Origin: ENR-C20 sp942493145
GTDB taxonomy: Bacteria > Bacillota > Clostridia > Acetivibrionales > DTU013
Direction: 5' to 3'
Length of the DNA stretch: 64,000 bases
Assembly: GCA_942493145.1 (NCBI GenBank)
Contig: OW818679.1
Location: forward strand, 1,550,001-1,614,000
Both the position numbers and the translations under genes were made by a program. Positions 24,755 to 31,558 of the stretch are shown here, piece by piece (the first letter of the stretch is position 1; the number at the start of each line of letters is the position of its first letter). The notes below the pieces were generated by a model, which was not told the origin of the DNA, did not search any database, and was given only the letters and a program-made list of their open reading frames with translations.

Positions 24755-26026
24755 ATGGTTCATTTAAGTCTTAAATCCAACAGCAATAAAGGAATAGACA
24801 ATGCAGAATTAATTGACAACCTGATAAAATCGATAGAACCTGTGAAGCAAAGCCTGAAAAAGGTCCTGCTTCTCCCTCCGGATATAACCAGGATGTACTC
24901 CGGTGCCGGCAGAATAACAGCCCTGTACTATGACTTGCTGAAAGATTTTTGTAAAGTAGATATAATGCCTGCATTGGGTACACATGAAGCAATGTCCGAG
25001 GAGGAATGCAGGGAGTTCTTCGGTTTGAACATCCCTTTGGAATCCATATTGGTTCATGACTGGAGGAATGATGTAGTCTCGCTTGGGCAGGTGCCCGGTG
25101 AATTTGTTCGTGAAGTCTCAGAGGGGTTGATGTGTGAACCCATCGAGGTTGAAGTGAACAGGTGTATCGTCGATCCATCCTATGATCTTGTCATATCTGT
25201 CGGACAGGTGGTTCCCCATGAGGTCGTCGGAATGGCGAATTATACAAAAAATGTACTTGTGGGTTGCGGCGGCAGTAAAATGATCAACCGGTCCCATATG
25301 CTCGGAGCTTTTTTCGGTCTTGAAAGAATCATGGGACGGGACCATTCTCCGGTAAGGAAAGTGTTCGACTATGCTGAAGAGAAATTCCTTCAGAACATCC
25401 CTCTGATGTATGTTCTTACTGTTACAAGTCAGTTTGAGGGAGAAACTGCAATCAACGGTCTTTTTATAGGAAGAAGCCGGAATTTATTTGAAGAGGCTGT
25501 TGCGCTCAGCCAGGAAAAGAACCTGATCTATGTACAAAAGGCTTTGCCCAAAGTGGTCGTTTACCTGGAAGGGATGGAATTCAAGAGTACCTGGCTCGGC
25601 AACAAAGCGATTTACAGGACACGAATGGCAATCGCGGATGGTGGGGAACTGATCATCATCGCTCCAGGTGTCAGGAAATTTGGCGAAGACGACAGAAACG
25701 ACGAATTAATCAGAAAATATGGTTATGTCGGCAGAAAAAAAGTGCTTGAGTTGTGCAGCAACAACGAGGATCTGAAAGAGAATCTTTCTGTTGCGGCTCA
25801 TCTGGTGCATGGTTCTTCTGATGGAAGGTTTTCGATTACTTATGCAACTGGACAATTGACCCGGGAAGAAGTGGAAGGGGTCGATTTCAACTATGTGTCG
25901 ATCAGCGATATAACTAAAAAATATAATCCTGTCAGGTTAAAGGATGGATTTAACATACTGGACAATGGCGAAGAGATATTTTATATCAGCAATCCGGCAC
26001 TAGGACTCTGGACATATAAACGATAG
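24755..26026 (+). CDS. LarA-family nickel-pincer racemase/epimerase
   Basis: This 423-residue protein belongs to the lactate racemase (LarA, DUF2088) superfamily. The catalytic and cofactor residues are recognisable: D43 and R46 in PPDITR, H77 in GTHEAM, H155 in VVPHEVVGM, K165 in NYTKNVLVG (the pincer-bearing Lys position) and H181 in NRSHML. LarA homologues racemise or epimerise the C2 of 2-hydroxy acids, and some are known to act on sugar acids such as gluconate. Here the substrate is probably D-mannonate, giving D-gluconate for phosphorylation and Gnd. GGAGG lies 9 bp upstream. The cofactor-building LarB/C/E proteins are not in this window. Confidence 0.8.
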   Translation: MVHLSLKSNSNKGIDNAELIDNLIKSIEPVKQSLKKVLLLPPDITRMYSGAGRITALYYDLLKDFCKVDIMPALGTHEAMSEEECREFFGLNIPLESILVHDWRNDVVSLGQVPGEFVREVSEGLMCEPIEVEVNRCIVDPSYDLVISVGQVVPHEVVGMANYTKNVLVGCGGSKMINRSHMLGAFFGLERIMGRDHSPVRKVFDYAEEKFLQNIPLMYVLTVTSQFEGETAINGLFIGRSRNLFEEAVALSQEKNLIYVQKALPKVVVYLEGMEFKSTWLGNKAIYRTRMAIADGGELIIIAPGVRKFGEDDRNDELIRKYGYVGRKKVLELCSNNEDLKENLSVAAHLVHGSSDGRFSITYATGQLTREEVEGVDFNYVSISDITKKYNPVRLKDGFNILDNGEEIFYISNPALGLWTYKR

Positions 26027-26188
26027 GAGGCATTCAATAAATGTTGAGTTCTCATCCGGGTATCACAAATATGTAGTCAGTTTAACTGTTTAGGAAAGTA
26101 CAAATTTACAGACACTATAAAGCAGCGTTTGTAAGGCATGCTCTTACGATAAACCTCCTAAATCAAAAAAAATATAGTTTTAAGCATT

Positions 26189-26269
26189 GGGGTAGCACAC
26201 CCGAGATATCGGGAGAGCGCTTGACTGGCAGTCAAGAGGTAAAGGGTTCGATCCCCTTCATCTCCACCA
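26189..26269 (+). tRNA. tRNA-Ala(GGC)-like RNA, atypical 5' half (copy 2)
   Basis: It has the same structure as copy 1: intact anticodon arm with loop CTGGCAG, intact T-arm, encoded CCA at 26267-26269, and a shortened acceptor 5' strand GGGG. The D-region is replaced by CCCGAGATATCGGG (26200-26213), where the loop base differs from the other copies but the 5-bp stem is kept. It lies 160 bp after the LarA-like gene and before the Fic module. Confidence 0.55.
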
Positions 26270-26277
26270 AACCTAAA

Positions 26278-26307
26278 CCTTGTAATCCGCATGATTACAG
26301 GGTTTTT
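26278..26307 (+). terminator. Rho-independent terminator after tRNA-like copy 2
   Basis: CCTTGTAATC (26278-26287) pairs with GATTACAGGG (26293-26302) over 10 bp with one G-T pair, followed by TTTTT. It begins 8 bases after the CCA. Its sequence is unrelated to the hairpins after copies 1 and 3, though the position is equivalent. Confidence 0.8.
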
Positions 26308-26396
26308 GCTATGTAAAGGGAAAAAGAAACATATCGTAATAACTTTGAATTTTTAGTGAAAATATTGTATAATATATTAGGTAAGGTGGTGTTCAA

Positions 26397-26588
26397 ATGA
26401 GAGATATGGAAAAACTTATTGATGAGGTTAATGGCTCAATGTCGATGGAAGGCATGCCGCTTACTCAAACTGATAAAGATAGAATCAGACGTTGTGCTGG
26501 TAATGATAAACTGGTTGAAGAAACAATAGCTGAACTCATAAAAAAGCACACAGCTGTCAGGAGCTATAGCTATGAACAACAATTATAA
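26397..26588 (+). CDS. Antitoxin of a class I Fic module (VbhA-like)
   Basis: This 63-residue helical protein is encoded just upstream of, and overlapping by 17 bp, the Fic gene. It carries the class I inhibitory motif [S/T]xxxE[G/N] as S14-M-S-M-E18-G19, whose Glu blocks ATP gamma-phosphate binding in the Fic active site. A GGTGGTG site precedes the ATG and a TATAAT-like hexamer lies near 26369. Length and organisation match VbhA-type antitoxins. Confidence 0.8.
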   Translation: MRDMEKLIDEVNGSMSMEGMPLTQTDKDRIRRCAGNDKLVEETIAELIKKHTAVRSYSYEQQL

Positions 26589-27207
26589 TTACAGTTATGA
26601 GTGGGATCAAAAATATTGTTACCCTCACTCAAATGTTCTAATAAACAAGCTGGGGATTAAGGATGCGGAAAAGCTTCACATAGCTGAAAGAGAAATAACC
26701 TCTTTGAGAATTGCCAATGCAAAAGTAAGTGTTATAAAAGGCGAATTTGATTTACTACATTTAAAAAAAATTCACGTGTATATATTCGGTGATATCTACG
26801 AATGGGCTGGCGAAAGCAGATGGGTAAATATTGCAAAAGGTAATATGTTTTGCAACTATGAGTTTATAGAATCAAATGCCGATTCTCTCTTTGACAAGCT
26901 TAAAAAAGAGAATTATTTGAAAGATGCGGACAAAGATGAAATCCCGCTCCGTCTTGCACATTATCTTAGTGAAATAAATGTCCTTCACCCCTTCAGAGAA
27001 GGAAATGGCAGAGCACAAAGGCTCTTTATTGAATATTTGGCCGAGAATGCAGGATATAGTGTGGACTTTTCTCAGGTGACCGACAAGCAAATGATTGAAG
27101 CAAGTGCCGCTTCTTTCCTGTGTGATTATGATAAAATGAATGAGATTTTCACTGAGATAACCAAACCTCTGTTGGATCACAACATAACTCAAACTTTCAT
27201 GGGATAA
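26572..27207 (+). CDS. Fic-domain toxin (AMP-transferase)
   Basis: This 211-residue Fic/DOC protein has the canonical loop HPFREGNGRAQR at residues 139-150, with catalytic H139. The beta-hairpin/flap region and the FGDIYEWAGESRWVNIAKG segment are typical of VbhT/Fic class toxins. It would AMPylate a target such as DNA gyrase or topoisomerase IV when not bound by the antitoxin. The pair sits between two direct copies of the tRNA-like repeat 1.1 kb apart. Confidence 0.9.
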   Translation: MNNNYNYSYEWDQKYCYPHSNVLINKLGIKDAEKLHIAEREITSLRIANAKVSVIKGEFDLLHLKKIHVYIFGDIYEWAGESRWVNIAKGNMFCNYEFIESNADSLFDKLKKENYLKDADKDEIPLRLAHYLSEINVLHPFREGNGRAQRLFIEYLAENAGYSVDFSQVTDKQMIEASAASFLCDYDKMNEIFTEITKPLLDHNITQTFMG

Positions 27208-27343
27208 AGTCAAATCACCATCGATATTTCGGATAAGAATAGCTGACATGAAATCTTCCGATGCCAAAATTGTTTTTTAATATCCTCATAGACACATTCA
27301 CCCTCAATAGGTCTCAAGTTTCTCATATATAAATCACTTTTTT

Positions 27344-27423
27344 GGGGTCGCACACCCGATATATCGGGAGAGCGCTTGACTGGCAGTCAAGAGGTAAAGG
27401 GTTCGATCCCCTTCATCTCCACC
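27344..27423 (+). tRNA. tRNA-Ala(GGC)-like RNA, atypical 5' half (copy 3)
   Basis: This is the third copy, with GGGG as the 5' acceptor strand, the palindrome CCCGATATATCGGG at 27354-27367, and anticodon and T arms identical to copies 1 and 2. The 3' end is ACC followed by G, so CCA is not encoded. It differs from the others at only a few positions, all in the first 20 bases plus the last one. Confidence 0.5.
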
Positions 27424-27432
27424 GCAATTTGT

Positions 27433-27463
27433 CTGAAAAGCCTTGCGTAGCAAGGCTTTTCAG
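27433..27463 (+). terminator. Hairpin after tRNA-like copy 3
   Basis: CTGAAAAGCCTTGC pairs with GCAAGGCTTTTCAG around a 3-base loop, followed by a GCGTTTTTA tail. It is the same hairpin as at 9027-9057, with a C-G pair changed to G-C by two compensating substitutions. Confidence 0.75.
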
Positions 27464-27500
27464 CGTTTTTATGCTATTTTTTTTACTTTTGGAGCTTATA

Positions 27501-27698
27501 ATGGTCACAAGTTCTGAAATAGAGTTTGCTTATGTTCCTGTAATATTCCAGGGTAATTATCTGGGTCACTTTACAGTCGGGCAGGATTATCCATACTATG
27601 GAATACTGTACTCGCTTGGACGGGCCGAGGTCAATGTCAAAGATAATTTTGGCGTCTGGCATAGCTTTTATTATACAGAACCTTTCCCCCAGGCCTGA
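27501..27698 (+). CDS. Small hypothetical protein
   Basis: ATG 27501 with GGAGC 5 bp upstream would give 65 residues (MVTSSEIEFAYVPVIFQGNY and onward), beta-rich and with many Tyr and Phe. The frame is open further upstream through the hairpin, which is not expected to be translated. I recognise no family. It lies between the tRNA-like copy 3 and the convergent glycosyltransferase gene. Confidence 0.35.
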   Translation: MVTSSEIEFAYVPVIFQGNYLGHFTVGQDYPYYGILYSLGRAEVNVKDNFGVWHSFYYTEPFPQA

Positions 27699-27764
27699 AA
27701 AGATACGATAAGCTAAAGACGCTTTATAATAATTTTTGCACATTCCCTTGCACGTCCAATATCG

Positions 27765-29012
27765 TTACCTCTTAAGACACTTCGCAATAATTTTTGCACA
27801 TTCAGCAGCTCCATTTTCAGTAGCTATTTTTTTGCCGAGGGTTTGGGCATTTACAACGATTTTATCAGTTAAGGCAAACTTGATTGCATCGGCAAGTTTA
27901 TCTGCAGATAATTCCTTTTTAGGGATGGGTTTTGCACCAACCCCTAAGTCATATGCTCTGTGAGCCCATGCAAACTGGTCATTGGAAAAAGGTACAATAA
28001 TGCTGGGAACTCCTGCTTTAAATCCTGCTGCTGTTGTGCCTGCTCCTCCATGATGGCATACGGCAGAAACTTTATTGAAAAGCCATGAGTGAGGAATGCT
28101 GCCAATGGCTATGATGTTTTCCGGAAGGTTTGCTGGTTTTCCCATACCGCATATAATGCCACGTTTCCTGCTTTTAATAATAGCTTTAGCTGCCAAATCT
28201 GCAAGACCCTCATGCTTTTCCAAAGAAGTCATACTTCCAAATCCTAAATATATAGGTTTTTCACCTGCATTCAAGAATGCAGCAAGTTCATCGGAGGGAG
28301 TGTACTCACAAGGCTCCTCAACAAACCAATAACCCATTTGGTGAATGTTTTCATTCCAATCATTAGGTCTTTTGAACACATAGTTGCTACATGAAATAAT
28401 TGCAGGGTGTTTTTTATCTGTATGCAATTCAAAGGGACATCCAAAATTGTCTGGTGCTGTTCCAAAGTGTTTTTTCCAGAAACCTTTTACTGAACCTTTA
28501 GAAGCCATCCACAGCATTCCTTGAATCATGGAATAGCTGATTTTCTTTGTAATTGAATTGGATTTTGTTTTCCCATACATAATAACAGATAAATATTCTT
28601 TGGTTTTGTGCATTGGGAATGGAGAAGCTAAAACTGAAGAAATACCAAATTTCTGTGCAGCAAAATAACCTATAGTACAGCCGGGATGATAAATAATTAG
28701 TTCACTGCCTTCGCAGGCTGAGTAGTAATCGTTTACCATGTAGATGCCATACTCCTTCATCTTGTTAAACGTTAAAAGCATTTTTAAAGGATTATCTGCC
28801 GAACCTGCATCCTTCAAAAGTTTAGGATCAACTTTAAGACTTTGAATGTCTGCTTCTATTGGATAGACATCGATACCATAGCTTCGAATGAAGCCTTCAA
28901 AGCTTTTACTTCCAGTGATGCGAACGTCTTTCCCTAGCTTTTTTAACTGTTGAGCGAGTGCAATATATGGTTGAAAATCACCGCGTGAGCCGGCACAAAG
29001 TATTGTAATCAT
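27765..29012 (-). CDS. Glycosyltransferase family 1 (UGT/MGT type)
   Basis: This 415-residue GT-B enzyme has an N-terminal acceptor domain beginning MITILCAGSRGDFQPYIALA, as in sterol and macrolide glycosyltransferases. The C-terminal nucleotide-sugar signature is CHHGGAGTTAAGFKAGVPSI, with FSNDQFAWAHRAYDLGVG following. It transfers a sugar from a UDP- or TDP-donor to a small lipophilic acceptor, possibly detoxifying an antibiotic or modifying a lipid. It is divergent from the TetR gene at 29132 and shares its operator region. Confidence 0.88.
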   Translation of the reverse strand: MITILCAGSRGDFQPYIALAQQLKKLGKDVRITGSKSFEGFIRSYGIDVYPIEADIQSLKVDPKLLKDAGSADNPLKMLLTFNKMKEYGIYMVNDYYSACEGSELIIYHPGCTIGYFAAQKFGISSVLASPFPMHKTKEYLSVIMYGKTKSNSITKKISYSMIQGMLWMASKGSVKGFWKKHFGTAPDNFGCPFELHTDKKHPAIISCSNYVFKRPNDWNENIHQMGYWFVEEPCEYTPSDELAAFLNAGEKPIYLGFGSMTSLEKHEGLADLAAKAIIKSRKRGIICGMGKPANLPENIIAIGSIPHSWLFNKVSAVCHHGGAGTTAAGFKAGVPSIIVPFSNDQFAWAHRAYDLGVGAKPIPKKELSADKLADAIKFALTDKIVVNAQTLGKKIATENGAAECAKIIAKCLKR

Positions 29013-29035
29013 ATTATGAACCTCCTTGAATAATC

Positions 29036-29101
29036 CAACAACGTGTTGTATAATTTATTATAAAATCAAAAGTAGTTATCTTCAACCAACAATGTTGTTG
29101 T
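29036..29101. promoter_or_regulatory. Putative TetR operator pair between glycosyltransferase and TetR genes
   Basis: Two related inverted repeats lie in the 119-bp divergent gap: ACAACGTGTTGT (29038-29049) and CAACAATGTTG (29087-29097), both with a CAAC/GTTG core. They overlap A+T-rich promoter-like sequence (TATAATTTATTATAAAAT, 29049-29066). The arrangement fits a TetR-family autorepressor also controlling the glycosyltransferase. Binding by the adjacent TetR is inferred. Confidence 0.6.
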
Positions 29102-29131
29102 ATTTGTCGGATTTCAGAATTGGGGAGGGTT

Positions 29132-29701
29132 ATGAGTAAAAGGGTAGAAATTACTGCTCAGACAAAGCAGAATATTATTGACGCATTTTGGGCATTGTAT
29201 TGTGAAAAACGAATTGAAAAAATTACTGTAAAGGATATCTCAAATAAAGCAGGATATAACAGAGGTACATTCTATGAGTATTTTACGGACGTGTATGATG
29301 TTTTGGAGTGTATTGAAAATTCATTAATACCTACACTGAATGAACTCCCTCCGCTTTCAATACCAACAGGAACTTTGGGAATGCCATTGGATGGTTTTTT
29401 TGAACTCTATGATCAAAATAACAAGTATTACTCTGTACTGCTTGGAGAGACGGGGGATCCTGCCTTTGCAAGCAAATTAAAGAATTCGATTAAACCAATG
29501 ATAATGCAGGTGTTTGTCGATAAACCTAATGTTGATAAAATAGAATTGGATTTTATTTTGGAATATACTTTATCTGCTATGATTGGAATCATGAGTTATT
29601 GGTTTAAACAGACTGATGCTCTCGCAAATGATAAACTACATGAATTGATAAACCGACTAATGGAACAAGGAGTCATGAAACAATTAACATTACTGCAATA
29701 A
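29132..29701 (+). CDS. TetR/AcrR-family transcriptional regulator
   Basis: ATG 29132 is chosen because GGGGAGGG at 29122-29129 is immediately upstream; it gives 189 residues. The N-terminal HTH includes ITVKDISNKAGYNRGTFYEYF. The C-terminal part is helical, resembling the TetR_C_7-like domain common in Firmicutes. It is divergent from the glycosyltransferase gene and probably regulates it and itself through the CAAC/GTTG inverted repeats in the gap. Confidence 0.85.
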   Translation: MSKRVEITAQTKQNIIDAFWALYCEKRIEKITVKDISNKAGYNRGTFYEYFTDVYDVLECIENSLIPTLNELPPLSIPTGTLGMPLDGFFELYDQNNKYYSVLLGETGDPAFASKLKNSIKPMIMQVFVDKPNVDKIELDFILEYTLSAMIGIMSYWFKQTDALANDKLHELINRLMEQGVMKQLTLLQ

Positions 29702-29749
29702 GGATCTGCCGAAAATATAGATGAATATTTGAAGGATAGGAGGAATTAT

Positions 29750-29908
29750 ATGATGAAAGTTTTAGTTACAGGAGCATCTGGAAATGTAGGCAGTTATTTG
29801 GTTAGCAAATTATTGGAGATGGGAGAGCAAGTAGTAGCAGGTGGTACTGACCTGAGGTTCTACTCTCCTATCTCTACATCGCCTCTATCTTCTGTTGGTA
29901 TTCGATGA
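29750..29908 (+). pseudogene. NAD(P)-binding (NmrA-like) reductase, truncated
   Basis: A good AGGAGG site precedes ATG 29750, but only 52 codons follow. The product has the Rossmann start MMKVLVTGASGNVGSYLVSK of an NmrA/SDR-extended reductase and then runs into unrelated sequence and a stop after one beta-alpha-beta unit. A full protein would have about 280 residues. The break near 29850 marks a deletion or insertion junction. It was probably co-transcribed with the TetR gene, 49 bp upstream. Confidence 0.75.
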
Positions 29909-29973
29909 CAACGGCGTGACACAGGCAGTTGAGGTTTTGAGATGCAAACATAGAAAAAGTTGGGCTCAAACAA

Positions 29974-30156
29974 TTGGAGCGTGTAGAATCACCGCAATTG
30001 CTGCCGCTGGTGCAAGACATAAAAACAAGGAAATTATGCGGCTATCAGGAGATGATACTTGACAAGCTGATGAAGGATGTTTTTGAAACACCAGATAGTT
30101 TACCTGCCATGCTGGAGATGACAAATCAGCAAGTTGGTAGTATAATAAGAGTATAA
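29974..30156 (+). CDS. Hypothetical fragment
   Basis: A 60-codon frame (TTG start, no clear ribosome binding site) encodes a helical peptide containing VQDIKTRKLCGYQEMILDKL. It is open a few codons upstream to a stop. It lies between the truncated reductase and the toxin-antitoxin pair and may be the end of a lost gene. No family is recognised. Confidence 0.25.
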   Translation: MERVESPQLLPLVQDIKTRKLCGYQEMILDKLMKDVFETPDSLPAMLEMTNQQVGSIIRV

Positions 30157-30193
30157 TAAGCATATTTTAAGACTACTAAGCGAGGTGATTCGT

Positions 30194-30478
30194 ATGATGA
30201 ACATAAAGCCTTCTGCGGCGATCCGCAAAAACTACAATCAGATTTCTGATTTGTGCAGACAGACAGGAGAGCCGGTATTTTTAACCAAAAACGGTGAAGG
30301 CGACCTGGTTGTTATGGACGTGGAGTCGTTTGCCCGGCGTGAGAGCCTCATTAAGCTTAAGGAAAAGCTGATGCAATCTGAGATTGATATACAAAAGGGA
30401 AGGACATTTTCCGTGGAAGAAACGGTTGATGCCATGCGCAAGGCCGTAGCGGAGGCAGCAGATGTCCGAAAGGAATAA
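30194..30478 (+). CDS. Phd/YefM-family antitoxin
   Basis: ATG 30194 follows GAGGTG by 6 bp and gives 94 residues. The N-terminal half has the Phd/YefM DNA-binding fold (IKPSAAIRKNYNQISDLCRQ, then GEPVFLTKNGEGDLVVMDVE). The C-terminal helix would wrap the toxin. It overlaps the toxin gene by 17 bp. Autorepression of the pair is expected from the family. Confidence 0.85.
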   Translation: MMNIKPSAAIRKNYNQISDLCRQTGEPVFLTKNGEGDLVVMDVESFARRESLIKLKEKLMQSEIDIQKGRTFSVEETVDAMRKAVAEAADVRKE

Positions 30479-30779
30479 ACAATACATAGTCAAAATCACT
30501 GAAACCGCTTGGGATATGCTCATTATGCATGCACGCTTTTTGACAAATGTCAGCGTATCGGCAGCCAATAGGCTGATTGATTTGTTTGTAGAAACGACGG
30601 ATAATCTTTCCGCTATGCCGGAGCGAAACACATGGCTGGAGAATGAAGCTATCCCCTTTCAAAAATACCGCAAGTTACTTTTTGGGAAGTATTATATGGC
30701 TCTTTATGAGATTCAGGGAAATGTCGTTTATATCACTGCAGTGGTGGACTGCCGTCAGGATTATGGCTGGTTGTTATAA
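30462..30779 (+). CDS. RelE/ParE-family toxin
   Basis: This 105-residue protein has the RelE/ParE superfamily pattern: an N-terminal beta strand (YIVKITETAWDMLI), two helices, then FGKYYMALYEIQGNVVYITAVVDCRQ. Whether it is a ribosome-dependent RNase (RelE) or a gyrase poison (ParE) cannot be told from the sequence. It is translationally coupled to the upstream antitoxin. Confidence 0.85.
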   Translation: MSERNKQYIVKITETAWDMLIMHARFLTNVSVSAANRLIDLFVETTDNLSAMPERNTWLENEAIPFQKYRKLLFGKYYMALYEIQGNVVYITAVVDCRQDYGWLL

Positions 30780-30785
30780 AAGTAA

Positions 30786-31466
30786 CTAACAAATAAAACG
30801 ATAGCCAAGCCCGCGTATGGTTTGAATATATTTAGGGTTCTGAGGATTATCCTCAATTTTTTTTCGTAGATGATTAATATATACCATAATGGTGTTATCA
30901 TCGATTATTGTATCGTTCCATACTAATTCATACAACGAATCTTTTGAAAATACTCGGTTTATATTATCGATGAACAACCTAATTAATAAGTTCTCTTTGG
31001 AGGATAAAAAAATTTCCTCGCCATTCTTATATAAACGAAGGGTACTTGTATTGTATTGAAAAGGACCTGCAATAATGACTTTCTTGTATGCGTCACCTTT
31101 CGTTCTCCGAAGCAATGCTTTTAATTTAGCGCCTAAAGTGATTGGGTTGAACGGTTTTGTTACATAATCATCAGCACCAATGTCAATGCCGTACAAAGTA
31201 TCGAAGTCATCTGTGCGCCCGCTTATAATTATAACGGGTGTGGTTTTACCGCTTTGCCTTATTTTCTGAAGAAAGTCAAAACCATCCATTCCGTTCATAT
31301 TAATATCAAGTAAAATCAAATCAAATATTTTACTTTCTAAAACCTCAAGTGCTTGTTCGCCGCTGTTAACAGCATATGGGTCGAACTGATTGCTTTTTAC
31401 TACCTTGGCAAGCATATTCTGTACAGCTAAATCATCTTCAATAATTAGGATTCTATCGGACATCAT
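30786..31466 (-). CDS. OmpR/PhoB-type response regulator
   Basis: This 226-residue protein has a receiver domain with IIEDD (acidic pocket), phospho-acceptor D54 in LILLDINMNGMDG, the Ser in IIISGRTDD and the Lys in VTKPF. A C-terminal winged helix (about 130-226) ends with YIQTIRGLGYRF. It is divergent from the histidine kinase gene at 31559, which is probably its partner, across a 92-bp promoter gap. The TRAP cluster downstream of the kinase is a plausible target. Confidence 0.92.
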   Translation of the reverse strand: MMSDRILIIEDDLAVQNMLAKVVKSNQFDPYAVNSGEQALEVLESKIFDLILLDINMNGMDGFDFLQKIRQSGKTTPVIIISGRTDDFDTLYGIDIGADDYVTKPFNPITLGAKLKALLRRTKGDAYKKVIIAGPFQYNTSTLRLYKNGEEIFLSSKENLLIRLFIDNINRVFSKDSLYELVWNDTIIDDNTIMVYINHLRKKIEDNPQNPKYIQTIRGLGYRFIC

Positions 31467-31558
31467 TATCCTCTCCCGGACAAAATTGACAAAAACCTTG
31501 GCATTTGATTAAATACAATTATAGCAAATGAACTTCATTTTTAAAAGGAAGAATTTTA

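Noticed and set aside
24038..24763. 241-codon frame antisense to the SDR gene
   Set aside because: It mirrors the codon pattern of a well-supported SDR gene and has no start signal or family match.
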